A stretch of 64,000 nt of DNA from Yinghuangia sp035454725 (GCF_051388935.1 NZ_JBPKBI010000015.1:1-64000), one strand, 5' to 3'. Positions 35,524-44,823 are shown, counted from the first letter of the stretch. Numbers and translations: made by a program. Notes: generated from the letters alone by a model not told the origin.

Positions 35524-37905
35524 TCAAGCCGGTGCGTGGTGGTCCTCCGGCCGATCCCGACTCCCCTGCCGCTTGGTTCCCCCCTCGCTGTTTTCGCCCG
35601 CTCCCGTACCGTTCCCGAACGGCCCAGGAGCATCATCGCCGCCGGTCTCCGTGCCCTCGCCGGACCCGTCCTCCCCCGCCGCCGCGGCACCGCGCCTGCG
35701 CAGGTAGGCCCGGAGCGAGAACAGCGCGAGCAAACCCGCGATGACTCCAATGATGCCCAAGGTGATGCCGTCAATGCTGGTGGTGTTGACATAGAAAGTC
35801 TGCGTGGGCCCGAACGGCCGGTCGTCACGCGGGGTGAGAATACGCACGTCGACGATGACCTTGCCGTTGGCGGCCGACTTCGCGTCGATCGGGATGGCCG
35901 ACGTGTGCCCGGCCGGGATCGTGCGCACCTCTTCCGCCGTCAGCTCCAGCCGGTTCGGCTGCCGCGACTCCACACCCAGCTTGATCGTGATCGCCTGTTG
36001 CAGGCCGTTGATGATGGTCACGGGCACCTGGCCCGTCTCGCCCGACAGCGTCACGCTGGTCTTCGGAGCGATCCGGACCAGTTGCTGCAACACCCGGAGA
36101 CTTCGCGTCACGTCCAGCCGATACGCGTCGGCGTCCCTCGTGTCGCCGCGCCACGAGGTCGAGAGCGTCCGCAGAACCGCCGGGTCGTACGGGTCGGTGA
36201 TGCGCTCGGGCTTGCTGAGGATCCCCGCGAACACCTCGACGGACCCCTGGAGTTGGGGGACCGACTTGAGGTAGCGCTCGGACGGCTCGGTGCGCCGAAG
36301 CTCCGGCGGGTAGACCTTCATCGTGCGGTCCTCGCCCGCCGCGGTCTGGCCCAGGGCGTCCAGCGACACCATCTCGTACCAGCCGTCGGCACCCGCCGCG
36401 GCCTGGAGGGCACCGGCCACCGCCTGCGCGAGACCGGCGTCGGCCGTGCGCGGCAAGGCGATCAACAGCGAGCGCTGGAGCTGCGGTTGCTCCATTGCGA
36501 TGGTGAACAGCTCGGCGATGAGGGCCTGTTGGATCTCCAGGCGACGGTTCGGATCGTTCATGCCGCCCGCGAGCAGCGTGTCGATGCGGTGGTCGGTCAC
36601 CAAAGCACTTGTCGTGTCGGTGAGTTGCAGGCGCGTCGACGAGGTGTACGTCAGGTGCGGGTCACGCGGCTGGAGGCTCGACCCGGAAGCGACAACCAGC
36701 GAGGCGCCGTTCGCCTTCGCGGTGTCCAGCACCGGGTTGTCCACCGCGCCCACGACCGGCCACGCCACATCCGAGCGCACCGGCTGATTCGGCAGCACCC
36801 GCTGCACCGTCGTCCGACCGAGCGCGGTGGCCTTGGCCAGCTCCGCGGTCAGCTCCGTCTTCAGCGGCCCGGCGGCGTGTGCGATCGCGGCCAGGTCGGC
36901 GTCGGCGTAAGGCAGCGCGACGACGGTCTCGCCCGCCACCGCCCGGCGCAACTGGTCCAACCACGCGGCCGCCGTCGGACCGCCGGTGCCCTGCTCGGTC
37001 TCCTCCTCGGTCCGCGGTGCCGCGTTGGCGGTCTCCGTGTCGGACTTCTCACCGTCGGAGTTCTCGCCGTCGCTCTCCTCGGCGGCCTCGGCCTCCGCGT
37101 CGGCCGCCGCTTCGGCGGCCTGGGCGTCGGGAGACTGCGGCGGAGCGACGCGGTAGCCGCCGGCCATCTCGCCGGCGGTGTCCAGCAGATCGGGGTCGAC
37201 CACCCACGTCACCTCGGGAACCGTCGCCCCGATGTCGACGAGGGCGTCGAGCCGCCCGCCGTCCGCCAGTTCGGAAGCCAGCCCGTCGTTGAGGAACACC
37301 GGCGTCTGTGAGTCGTCGCCGAGCGTCGTCCCGTCGCGGCGCGGCTGGTCGATCAGCGGCCACAGCACGCCGATACGGGACTTGGCCGCCTTGGGGGCCT
37401 TCGCGGGAATCCACGGCACCAACAGACGCGAGCTCGCGACCCGCGAACCGCCGTCCACCGCATCGATGTTGAACGCGTAGACGCCCGCCGTGCCGTCGCT
37501 CAGGCCGAGTTCGTCCGCCGGCACCGTCAACTCGCGCGACTCGCGCTGGCCGGCCCGGACCGCCGGAATCCGCACGGTCGCCTCGTCCGCGGTGACCGGA
37601 CGGGTTCCGGCGCCGTCCTCGGACAGCTCGGTGCGCACGGTCATCTCGTTCACGCCGACCCGCATCTGCACCGTGACGTCGTCGAGGTCGCGGGAGGTGT
37701 TGTTGACGATGTCGACGCCGAGCTTCAGGACCGAATCCGGCCGCAGCACCGGCGTCGAGACGGACCGCACCACCACCTCGACGGCAGGGGTGTCCGCCGC
37801 CTCCGCCGGCCGCGACACCGCGGCGGTGACCAGGGCCGCCGCCAGCATCAGAAGCAGCAGCACAATGCCGCCCGCGCTTCTGGCATGCCCGCGTACACCG
37901 GTCAC
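35524..37905 (-). CDS. DUF6049 envelope protein (Rv3909-like)
   Basis: This gene encodes 793 residues from the GTG at 37905, which overlaps the stop of the Nudix gene by four bases; the longer frame to 37998 is unlikely. A signal peptide is clear (GIVLLLLMLAAALVTAAVSR then AEA/AD). A beta-rich outer part follows (VEVVVRSVSTPVLRPDSVLK), then an acidic low-complexity stretch near residues 275-310, and a final membrane helix near 735 (IDGITLGIIGVIAGLLALFS) with a basic, then acidic tail. This family sits next to murJ in actinobacteria. Its function is unknown; a role in envelope assembly is inferred from synteny. Confidence 0.87.
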   Translation of the reverse strand: MTGVRGHARSAGGIVLLLLMLAAALVTAAVSRPAEAADTPAVEVVVRSVSTPVLRPDSVLKLGVDIVNNTSRDLDDVTVQMRVGVNEMTVRTELSEDGAGTRPVTADEATVRIPAVRAGQRESRELTVPADELGLSDGTAGVYAFNIDAVDGGSRVASSRLLVPWIPAKAPKAAKSRIGVLWPLIDQPRRDGTTLGDDSQTPVFLNDGLASELADGGRLDALVDIGATVPEVTWVVDPDLLDTAGEMAGGYRVAPPQSPDAQAAEAAADAEAEAAEESDGENSDGEKSDTETANAAPRTEEETEQGTGGPTAAAWLDQLRRAVAGETVVALPYADADLAAIAHAAGPLKTELTAELAKATALGRTTVQRVLPNQPVRSDVAWPVVGAVDNPVLDTAKANGASLVVASGSSLQPRDPHLTYTSSTRLQLTDTTSALVTDHRIDTLLAGGMNDPNRRLEIQQALIAELFTIAMEQPQLQRSLLIALPRTADAGLAQAVAGALQAAAGADGWYEMVSLDALGQTAAGEDRTMKVYPPELRRTEPSERYLKSVPQLQGSVEVFAGILSKPERITDPYDPAVLRTLSTSWRGDTRDADAYRLDVTRSLRVLQQLVRIAPKTSVTLSGETGQVPVTIINGLQQAITIKLGVESRQPNRLELTAEEVRTIPAGHTSAIPIDAKSAANGKVIVDVRILTPRDDRPFGPTQTFYVNTTSIDGITLGIIGVIAGLLALFSLRAYLRRRGAAAAGEDGSGEGTETGGDDAPGPFGNGTGAGENSEGGTKRQGSRDRPEDHHAPA

Positions 37906-38363
37906 GCGGTGTCCGCCAACAGTTGCGGCACGCGCACCGCGAGCCTGCGCTCGTCCGGGTACGCGAGCCTTGCCGACAGCGCGCCCAAGGGAACCCACGC
38001 GACCGCCTCGACCTCGATGTCGTCGTCGGACAGATCCCCGCCGGCCGCCTCCATCAGGTAATGATGGACGGTCTTGTGGACGCGGCGGTCGGGGGCGGTG
38101 AACCAGTAGTCGATGACGCCGAGCGGGGCGAGGACACGGCCCACGATGCCGGTCTCCTCCTCCACCTCGCGCAGCGCCGCGTCGACCGCGCTCTCACCGT
38201 TTTCGATGTGCCCTTTCGGCAGAGACCACAGCAGCCGGCCGCGGCGATCGCGACGCGCGATCAGTGCGGCCCGCAGCGTGCCCCGGTCCACGACGAGGCC
38301 GCCGGCCGAGCGTTCCTCGACCGCCTTGAGCCTCCGCCGTGGCGGGGGGGTCTCGGAGGGCAT
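37902..38363 (-). CDS. Nudix hydrolase (MutT4-like)
   Basis: This gene encodes 153 residues. The Nudix box GHIENGESAVDAALREVEEE followed by TGI gives the full G-x5-E-x7-REUxEExGU signature at about residues 51-73. The front half (ERSAGGLVVDRG and LLWSLPKGH) fits nucleotide or cap-like pyrophosphate hydrolases. Synteny with murJ-DUF6049 and cca suggests the mutT4 orthologue. The exact substrate is not evident. It is divergent from cca with a 114-bp spacer. Confidence 0.92.
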   Translation of the reverse strand: MPSETPPPRRRLKAVEERSAGGLVVDRGTLRAALIARRDRRGRLLWSLPKGHIENGESAVDAALREVEEETGIVGRVLAPLGVIDYWFTAPDRRVHKTVHHYLMEAAGGDLSDDDIEVEAVAWVPLGALSARLAYPDERRLAVRVPQLLADTA

Positions 38364-38477
38364 CCTGAAATCCTAGTGCGCCACGCCGCCGCCATGGGCG
38401 GCAAGATCGCCCCCTCCCGAACCCGAGTGCGATAAAGGTGACGATCCGCGCGCGGCGTCCCCGTACCCTTGTACGTC

Positions 38478-39962
38478 GTGCCCCACGCGAAGAACACACC
38501 GCACCCCGCCGCGACGGACTCGCCCATGCCGGCGACACAGTCGGACCGTCTCACCCTCGTCCAGCGCCGCGCGGTCACCGAACTGCTGCGCGTCGCCCCG
38601 GTCGCGGACGACCTCGCGCGCAGGTTCGAGGCCGCCGGGCACCGCCTGGCCCTCGTGGGTGGCTCGGTGCGCGACGCACTCCTCGGCCGACTCGGCAACG
38701 ACCTGGACTTCACCACCGACGCCCGCCCCGAGCAGATCCTCGCGATCGTGCGCCCCTGGGCCGAGGCCGTCTGGGAGGTCGGCATCGCCTTCGGCACCAT
38801 CGGCTGCCGCAAGCAGGACTTCCAGATCGAGATCACGACCTACCGCTCCGAGGCGTACGACCGCACGTCGCGCAAACCGGAGGTCAGCTACGGCGACTCG
38901 ATCGAAGACGACCTCGTGCGCCGCGACTTCACGGTCAACGCCATGGCCGTCGATCTGCCGGGGGTCACATTCGTCGACCCGTACGGCGGCCTCGAAGACC
39001 TGGCCCAGCGCGTCCTGCGCACCCCCGGCACACCCGAGGCGTCGTTCGGCGACGACCCGCTGCGCATGATGCGCGCCGCCCGCTTCGCCGCCCAACTCGA
39101 CTTCGAGGTCGCACCCGACGTCGTCGCGGCGATGACCGCGATGGCCGACCGGATCGACATCGTCTCCGCCGAGCGCGTGCGCGACGAGTTCAACAAGCTC
39201 GTGTGCTCACCGCACCCGCGCAAGGGCCTCCTGCTGCTCGTCGAAACCGGCATCGCCGCCCGCATCCTTCCGGAACTCCCGCTGCTGCGCCTGGAGTTGG
39301 ACGAGCACCACCGGCACAAGGACGTGTACGAGCACACGCTCACCGTCCTCGAACAGGCCATGGCCCTCGAAGAACCGGGCGAACCCGACCTCGTGCTGCG
39401 CCTGGCGGCCCTGCTGCACGACATCGGCAAACCGCGCACGCGCCGCTTCGAGGAGGACGGCCGGGTCTCGTTCCACCACCACGAGGTCGTCGGCGCGCAC
39501 ATGACCAGGAAGCGCATGAAGGCGCTCAAGTACCCGAAGGACGTCACCGACGACGTGACGCGCCTGGTCGAACTGCACCTGCGTTTTCACGGCTACGGCA
39601 CCGGCGAATGGACCGACTCGGCAGTGCGCCGCTACGTGCGCGACGCCGGACCGCTGCTCGACAGGCTGCACAAGCTGACGCGCTCGGACTGCACCACACG
39701 CAACCGCCGCCGCGCCGCGGCGCTGGCACGGGCGTACGACTCGCTGGAAGAGCGCATCGCGCGGCTTCAGGAGCAGGAGGAACTGGACGCGATCCGTCCG
39801 GACCTGGACGGCAACGAGATCATGCGCGTGCTCGACGTGCCGCCGGGGCCGCTGGTGGGGCGGGCTTACCGCCACCTGCTGGAACTGCGGCTGGAGAACG
39901 GGCCGATGGATTACGAGGCGGCGGTGGAAGAGCTGCGGAAGTGGTGGGCGGAGCAGGAGTGA
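38478..39962 (+). CDS. cca: CCA tRNA nucleotidyltransferase
   Basis: It adds or repairs the tRNA 3' CCA, which the tRNA-Ile gene in this window lacks. The protein is 494 residues from the GTG at 38478 (TTG 38469 and ATG 38526 are alternatives). The class II polymerase signature LVGGSVRDALLGRLGNDLDF carries the DxD metal site at about residues 50-70. RRDFTVNAMAVDL follows, and an HD-type motif occurs in LLHDIGKPRTR. Mycobacterial PcnA is the syntenic relative. A perfect hairpin terminator follows. Confidence 0.95.
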   Translation: MPHAKNTPHPAATDSPMPATQSDRLTLVQRRAVTELLRVAPVADDLARRFEAAGHRLALVGGSVRDALLGRLGNDLDFTTDARPEQILAIVRPWAEAVWEVGIAFGTIGCRKQDFQIEITTYRSEAYDRTSRKPEVSYGDSIEDDLVRRDFTVNAMAVDLPGVTFVDPYGGLEDLAQRVLRTPGTPEASFGDDPLRMMRAARFAAQLDFEVAPDVVAAMTAMADRIDIVSAERVRDEFNKLVCSPHPRKGLLLLVETGIAARILPELPLLRLELDEHHRHKDVYEHTLTVLEQAMALEEPGEPDLVLRLAALLHDIGKPRTRRFEEDGRVSFHHHEVVGAHMTRKRMKALKYPKDVTDDVTRLVELHLRFHGYGTGEWTDSAVRRYVRDAGPLLDRLHKLTRSDCTTRNRRRAAALARAYDSLEERIARLQEQEELDAIRPDLDGNEIMRVLDVPPGPLVGRAYRHLLELRLENGPMDYEAAVEELRKWWAEQE

Positions 39963-39999
39963 GGCCGACAGAGGGCTGAAGGCCACCTGAGAGTTCGAA

Positions 40000-40046
40000 A
40001 CATGACGAAAGGCCCGCCGACTCATCGGGCGGGCCTTTCGTCATGT
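40000..40046. terminator. Bidirectional terminator between cca and the LppU-like gene
   Basis: A perfect 19-bp stem pairs ACATGACGAAAGGCCCGCC (40000-40018) with its complement (40028-40046) across a nine-base loop. The genes on either side converge. Confidence 0.88.
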
Positions 40047-40060
40047 CGGTGTAGTGCGGA

Positions 40061-40636
40061 CTACTGGAGACCGGGCACGCCTGCCGCAGCGAGCTGCTGG
40101 CGGTACTCGTCGAGTTCTTCCTGCGAGGTTATGCCGATTTTTGATGCCTGCTCAACGGTGGTGTTTTTGGTGAAGGTGAAGCACAGCACACCCTTGCCGG
40201 CACCTGACCAGTAGAAGGCGCCTACGGAGCCCTTGGCGAGGAGCTCCTCGGTTTCGCACTTTGAGGTGCTGGAAGTATCGGTGAACTTCTCGATGACGCG
40301 GAAGGCGGCCGACGGCTTGTCGCAGCTCACCGTCTTGATGTCGTCGGCGTCCGCTGAACTGGTCAGGCAGTCGCCGACCTCCGCCTTGGTGGCGTCGTCC
40401 TTGTTACCGACGAAATACGCGATCGCGGCGATCGCGATGACCACGACCGGCACGCCGATTCGCAGCCACTTCAGCCACGGCCGACGCTGCTGCTGCGGCG
40501 GCTGGACCGGCGGGCCCGCGTAGAAGTTGGGCTGCTGCGGCTGGCCGCCGTACGGCTGCTGTGGGGGGACCTGGCCGTACGGCTGCTGGGGTTGCTGGCC
40601 GGGACCTTGCGGTCCGCCGGCGAAAGGATTCGACAC
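40061..40636 (-). CDS. LppU/SCO3897-like membrane protein, paralogue 1
   Basis: This gene encodes 191 residues from the GTG at 40636. The N-terminal 45 residues are Pro/Gln/Gly/Tyr-rich (MSNPFAGGPQGPGQQPQQPY). One membrane helix (IGVPVVVIAIAAIAYFVG) spans about residues 59-76. The outer domain has four Cys: VGDCL, SCDKPSAAF, KCETEEL and VLCFTFTK. The same layout occurs at 50860 and, more diverged, at 40738. The family resembles the LppU-type actinobacterial proteins of unknown function. Orientation is N-in, Cys domain outside, so the cysteines may form two disulfides. Confidence 0.75.
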   Translation of the reverse strand: MSNPFAGGPQGPGQQPQQPYGQVPPQQPYGGQPQQPNFYAGPPVQPPQQQRRPWLKWLRIGVPVVVIAIAAIAYFVGNKDDATKAEVGDCLTSSADADDIKTVSCDKPSAAFRVIEKFTDTSSTSKCETEELLAKGSVGAFYWSGAGKGVLCFTFTKNTTVEQASKIGITSQEELDEYRQQLAAAGVPGLQ

Positions 40637-40737
40637 GGGGTGGGCTCCGTCGGATTGCCTAAAGGGGGGACATCAAGCCTCGGAAACCCTAGAGGTTGGT
40701 GCCGACAGCGCGCACGTGAGTTCCGGCAGGATGCATG

Positions 40738-41205
40738 TCACGCGATCTGCATCGCGCACAAAAGGTCCTTGCGACCTGCGTTGTCGATGAGAAGCGGAAT
40801 ATTCGCCCCGGCCACCGAATTGCACTGGCCGTAGTCGAGTGTGTCGGTGAAGATCTCCATGATCTGGTACTTCGCCTCGGATGTGTCGCATTCGGCGATA
40901 TTCGGTTTGTTTCCCGACAGATCGTTCAGGCAGACACCCTCAACCAGCGTGCGCTCGTCCTCGCCGTCGAGGTACAAAAACGCGCCAACTCCGAGTACAG
41001 CCAGGAGCAGTGCCGTCAGGCCCAGCACCACCGGGCTGAGCAGCACGCTGCGCTCGGGCTCGCCGCGGTGTCGGTTCCGCTCGGCGGGTGGCGGCGGATC
41101 GGCCGGCGTGGGGCCGGCGGCGGAGCCGTGCGGCGGTGTGGAGTCCGACCACGCGGGCACGTAGGGGGTCCGGTCCGGATCGGACGTGCTCGGGTGGTTT
41201 GTCAT
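40738..41205 (-). CDS. LppU/SCO3897-like membrane protein, paralogue 2
   Basis: This gene encodes 155 residues from the ATG at 41205, with GGAGACGAAG upstream. The N-terminal 60 residues are Pro/Ser-rich. One membrane helix (VVLGLTALLLAVLGVGAFLY) spans about residues 63-82. The outer part repeats the family Cys pattern (GVCLNDLSG, ECDTSEAKYQIMEIFTDT, QCNSVAGA, LLCAMQIA). It is shorter than its neighbour at 40061 and diverged, but EIFTDT against EKFTDT and the four Cys positions show common origin. Function unknown. Confidence 0.7.
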   Translation of the reverse strand: MTNHPSTSDPDRTPYVPAWSDSTPPHGSAAGPTPADPPPPAERNRHRGEPERSVLLSPVVLGLTALLLAVLGVGAFLYLDGEDERTLVEGVCLNDLSGNKPNIAECDTSEAKYQIMEIFTDTLDYGQCNSVAGANIPLLIDNAGRKDLLCAMQIA

Positions 41206-41360
41206 CTTCGTCTCCGAATCGGCGGCATGCGGCAAAGGCGAGACTGAGCGAGCGATCGCTGGGGCAGCGTAAATGCCCGGGTCGCCTTATGGCACTACTT
41301 GGTGGTAAGTCGATCTTTGAGATCGCCCACATGAGCCGCCGGAGCGGAGAATTGGCGCCC

Positions 41361-42710
41361 TTATTCCACTGGATTACCGGATTGGCCGAATTTCCCGAGT
41401 TGGGGTGATTCGGCGTCATGGCCGACCGGCCGCGGCGGGTGCCTGCGTACCGCCGCCGCGTAGCCGAGACCGGTGGCCGCGTATCCCGCCGCCACCGCGC
41501 ACAGCACCGCGATCGAGCGGCCGTCGGCCGGCAGCGCGGCGGCCGACGCCGCGGCGGCGCCGACGAACGAGACGTTGAACAGCACGTCGTACACCGAGAA
41601 GACGCGGCCTCGGAAGGCGTCGTCGACGGTGGTCTGCACGATGGTGTCCACACCGATCTTGGCGCCCTGCGACACGAGGCCGAGGAGGAAGCCGGCGACG
41701 AGCAGGGGACCGAGGGCGAACGTCAGGCCGAGCCCCACCTGCGTGACCGCGCCCGCCAGCGCGCACACCACGATCCAGCCCGGCACACCGATGCGCGGCG
41801 TGATGACCGGGGTGAGGACCGCGGCGGCGAGGAAACCCACGGCCGTCACGCCGACGATGAGGCCGAATGTCGCCATGCCGGCGTCGGTGTCTGCCGGGTC
41901 GTTGAACCGGTTCCGGGACAGCAGCAGCGTCATGACCGTCAGGACGCCGAAGCAGAACCGCATCACCGTGATCGCGGCCAGCGCGTGGGCGGGGGCGCGC
42001 TGCTCCCATACGTGCGCGGCGCCGTCGCGCAGACCGCGGGCGACACCGAACACCGCTTCGCGCACGCCGGCCACCAGCCGGTCCGGGTCCGGGCCCAGCA
42101 GGCCGACCGCCATCGTCGCGGCGACCGCGGCCGACCCGAGGTATCCGGCGCCGGAGATGAGGATCACCAGCGCGGTCGCGCCGGGGCCCTCCTCGACGAA
42201 CAGGTGGACGACGAAGGCCGCAAGAGCGCCGGCCGAGGCCGCGATGGTCCCGGCGGTGGGCGACACGGCGTTCGCCACCACGAGCCGCTCTTCCGGCACG
42301 ACGCGCGGCAGCGACGCCGACAGTCCGGCCAGCACGAACCGGTTGACCGACAGCACCAGGAGACACGCGGTGAAGAACACCGGGTCGGGGACGCCGAGAA
42401 GGACCAGCGCGGCGGTGACCGACACCAGGGCCGCGCGCAGCACGTTGCACCAGACCAGCACCTGCCGCCGCCGCCAGCGGTCCAGCAGGACTCCGGTGAA
42501 GGGCCCCACGAGCGAGTACGGCAGCAGCAGCACCGCGAACGCCGCCGCCACGTCGCCGGCCGAGGTCTGCTTCTCCGGCGAGAAGAACACATGACCGGCC
42601 AGCGCGACCTGGAAGATCCCATCCGACAACTGGGAGGTCAGCCGCGTGGCGAACAGCCGTCGGAAGTCGCGCAGCCGCAGCAGGGAGGCGAGATCACGCA
42701 GGAGGGCCAC
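41361..42710 (-). CDS. Major facilitator superfamily transporter
   Basis: This gene encodes 449 residues from a GTG at 42710. Twelve hydrophobic segments are visible. The family loop motif between helices 2 and 3 appears as GVLLDRWRRRQVLV at about residues 73-86. A repeat of the pattern occurs near residue 350 (VDDAFRGRVFSVYDVLFNVS), as in the MFS_3/enterobactin-exporter-like branch. The substrate is unknown; similar proteins export drugs or metabolites. The stop lies 156 bases from the upstream LppU-like gene start, and the assembly gap is just upstream. Confidence 0.85.
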   Translation of the reverse strand: MALLRDLASLLRLRDFRRLFATRLTSQLSDGIFQVALAGHVFFSPEKQTSAGDVAAAFAVLLLPYSLVGPFTGVLLDRWRRRQVLVWCNVLRAALVSVTAALVLLGVPDPVFFTACLLVLSVNRFVLAGLSASLPRVVPEERLVVANAVSPTAGTIAASAGALAAFVVHLFVEEGPGATALVILISGAGYLGSAAVAATMAVGLLGPDPDRLVAGVREAVFGVARGLRDGAAHVWEQRAPAHALAAITVMRFCFGVLTVMTLLLSRNRFNDPADTDAGMATFGLIVGVTAVGFLAAAVLTPVITPRIGVPGWIVVCALAGAVTQVGLGLTFALGPLLVAGFLLGLVSQGAKIGVDTIVQTTVDDAFRGRVFSVYDVLFNVSFVGAAAASAAALPADGRSIAVLCAVAAGYAATGLGYAAAVRRHPPRPVGHDAESPQLGKFGQSGNPVE

Positions 42711-42765
42711 GCAGGCAAACGTACCGGGGCGGCAGGGGGGCGTTCGTCCGATGTGCCCCGTGAAC

Positions 42766-42900
42766 GCCGGTGGGGGGGGGGCGCGGAGGGGGGGGGGNNN
42801 NNNNNNNNNNNNNNNNNNNNNNNNNNNNNNNNNNNNNNNNNNNNNNNNNNNNNNNNNNNNNNNNNNNNNNNNNNNNNNNNNNNNNCCGGGCCACCGGTTC
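42766..42900. other. Assembly gap (88 N) at a GC hairpin after ino1
   Basis: The left flank GAACGCCGGTGG followed by G runs faces the right flank CCACCGGTTC. CCGGTGG pairs with CCACCGG, and GAAC with GTTC around a bulged G. 88 N fill 42798-42885. The hairpin probably terminates the inositol-phosphate synthase gene and caused the break; the G run (from 42771) is likely an artefact. Confidence 0.6.
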
Positions 42901-42929
42901 TGCGTGAGGCAGCGGGATCGGCGCTGGGG

Positions 42930-44009
42930 TCAGCGCTCGACCTCGCCCTTGATGAACGCCTCGACCGCGTTGCGGGCCTCGTCGTCGAAGTACTGGACGG
43001 GCGGGCTCTTCATGAAGTAGCTCGACGCGGAGAGGATGGGGCCGCCGATGCCGCGGTCCTTGGCGATCTTCGCGGCACGCACCGCGTCGATGATGACGCC
43101 GGCCGAGTTCGGGGAGTCCCAGACCTCCAGCTTGTACTCAAGGTTCAGCGGGACGTCGCCGAACGCGCGACCTTCGAGGCGGACGTACGCCCACTTGCGG
43201 TCGTCGAGCCACGCGACGTAGTCCGACGGGCCGATGTGCACGTTCTTCGCGCCGAGGTCGCGGTCGACCTGCGAGGTGACGGCCTGCGTCTTGGAGATCT
43301 TCTTCGACTCCAGGCGGTCGCGCTCCAACATGTTCATGAAGTCCATGTTGCCGCCGACGTTGAGCTGCATCGTGCGTTCGAGGATGACGCCGCGGTCCTC
43401 GAAGAGCTTCGCGAGCACGCGGTGCGTGATGGTCGCCCCGACCTGCGACTTGATGTCGTCGCCGACGATCGGGATACCGGCCGCCGTGAACTTGTCCGCC
43501 CACTCCTTGGTGCCGGCGATGAAGACCGGGAGCGCGTTGACGAAGGCGACACCCGCGTCGATCGCGCACTGGGCGTAGAACTTCGCCGCTTCCTCCGAGC
43601 CGACGGGCAGGTAGCACACCAGCACGTCGGCCTCGGCGTCCTTGAGCGCCTTGACGACGTCGACCGCCGCCTCCGAGGACTCCTCGATGGTCTGGAGGTA
43701 GTACTTCCCGAGACCGTCCAGGGTGTGGCCGCGCTGCACGGTCACGCCGGTCGGGGGCACGTCGCAGATCTTGATGGTGTTGTTCTCGCTGGCACCGATG
43801 GCGTCGGCCAGGTCGAAACCGACCTTCTTCGCGTCCACGTCGAACGCGGCAACGAACTTGACGTCACGCACGTGGTAGTCGCCGAACTGCACGTGCATGA
43901 GGCCGGGTACGCGGCTGTCGGGGTCGGCGTCCTTGTAGTACTCGACGCCCTGCACCAGCGAAGCGGCGCAGTTGCCCACGCCGACGATGGCTACGCGAAC
44001 CGAACCCAT
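42930..44009 (-). CDS. ino1: Inositol-3-phosphate synthase
   Basis: It converts glucose-6-phosphate to myo-inositol-3-phosphate, feeding phosphatidylinositol and mycothiol. The protein has 359 residues, typical of the actinobacterial form. The NAD-binding start is VRVAIVGVGNCAASLVQGVE. Further motifs are CDVPPTGVTVQRG, VGDDIKSQVGATITHRVLA and the Lys-containing SSYFMKSPPVQY. The padR gene lies 51 bases upstream on the same strand. This padR-ino1 order is familiar in streptomycetes and suggests PadR control. Confidence 0.96.
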   Translation of the reverse strand: MGSVRVAIVGVGNCAASLVQGVEYYKDADPDSRVPGLMHVQFGDYHVRDVKFVAAFDVDAKKVGFDLADAIGASENNTIKICDVPPTGVTVQRGHTLDGLGKYYLQTIEESSEAAVDVVKALKDAEADVLVCYLPVGSEEAAKFYAQCAIDAGVAFVNALPVFIAGTKEWADKFTAAGIPIVGDDIKSQVGATITHRVLAKLFEDRGVILERTMQLNVGGNMDFMNMLERDRLESKKISKTQAVTSQVDRDLGAKNVHIGPSDYVAWLDDRKWAYVRLEGRAFGDVPLNLEYKLEVWDSPNSAGVIIDAVRAAKIAKDRGIGGPILSASSYFMKSPPVQYFDDEARNAVEAFIKGEVER

Positions 44010-44060
44010 TCCGGTTGCTCCCTGTGTTCTCGATGAGGCCCGCCCGACGAAGGGGGGTTC

Positions 44061-44711
44061 TCAACTGGTTGCTGCGGACGGGTCCGAGGCCGCGTCCTGC
44101 TTGGTCTGCCGGGCATCCCCGGCGTCGGTGATCCCATCGGCCGGGGTCTCCGGGGTCTCCCCGGCGACGCGCTCGGCGTTGATGAGTTCGTTGAGCCAGC
44201 GCACCTCACGCTCGACCGACTCCAGGCCGTGGCGCTGGAGTTCGAGCGTGTAGCCGTCGAGTCGTTCACGTGTGCTCGACAGCGAGCTGCGGATCCGCTC
44301 AAGTCGTTCTTCGAGCTTGCCGCGGCGGCCTTCGAGGATGCGCATGCGCACCTGACGGTCGGTGCGGCTGAAGAAGGCGAAGTGCACACCGAAGTTTTCG
44401 TCCTCCCAGGTCGTCGACCCGGACTCGGACAGCAACTCCTGGAAGTGCTCCTTGCCTTGCGCCGTCAGTTTGTACACGATCCGGGCCCGCTTGCCCCCGG
44501 CCAGTGCCGCGGCGACCTGCTCCGGTTCCTCTTCCGTGATCCAGCCCCTCGCGAGGAGGGACTTGAGGCACGGGTAGAGGGTTCCGTACGCGATGGCGCG
44601 GAAGGGGCCGAGCACGGTGTTGAGGCGCTTGCGCAGCTCGTAGCCGTGCATGGGGGTGTCGTGCAGGAGGCCGAGAGTGGCGAATTCGAGGACGCCTCCG
44701 CGCCTGCTCAT
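44061..44711 (-). CDS. PadR family transcriptional regulator
   Basis: This gene encodes 216 residues from the ATG at 44711, with GGAGGGGAAG upstream. The winged helix covers residues 8-90 (FATLGLLHDTPMHGYELRKR and YGTLYPCLKSLLARGWI). A C-terminal coiled coil (about 125-185: RMRILEGRRGKLEERLERIR) serves dimerisation. The tail is acidic and Ala/Thr-rich. Its own promoter region carries a PadR-style operator array (44775-44823) shared with the divergent penicillin-binding protein gene. It probably represses itself and may govern ino1 and the PBP. Confidence 0.92.
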   Translation of the reverse strand: MSRRGGVLEFATLGLLHDTPMHGYELRKRLNTVLGPFRAIAYGTLYPCLKSLLARGWITEEEPEQVAAALAGGKRARIVYKLTAQGKEHFQELLSESGSTTWEDENFGVHFAFFSRTDRQVRMRILEGRRGKLEERLERIRSSLSSTRERLDGYTLELQRHGLESVEREVRWLNELINAERVAGETPETPADGITDAGDARQTKQDAASDPSAATS

Positions 44712-44774
44712 CCGCTTCCCCTCCAACCTCGTGGGTCCGGCCGCATCGGCCGTGTGTGGGCTGTTTCAGCTGTC

Positions 44775-44823
44775 ATATCGGTTCGATGTATCGACTCGAT
44801 ACATCGGAACAATACATCGGAAC
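44775..44823. promoter_or_regulatory. PadR operator array
   Basis: A palindrome ATGTATCGACTCGATACAT (44786-44804) has the ATGT...ACAT form typical of PadR sites. It is followed by two direct copies of ATACATCGGAAC (44799-44810 and 44812-44823, 13-base period), with an inverted relative ATCGGTTCGATGTAT on the left (44777-44791). This is a multi-site operator 65 bases upstream of padR. Confidence 0.75.

Noticed and set aside
38438..39979. A second 513-residue plus-strand frame over cca
   Set aside because: It is a frame-shifted shadow of cca with Arg/Pro-rich composition.
41418..44036. An 872-residue plus-strand open frame crossing an N gap
   Set aside because: It is antisense to the MFS transporter and ino1 and depends on reading through the N gap.
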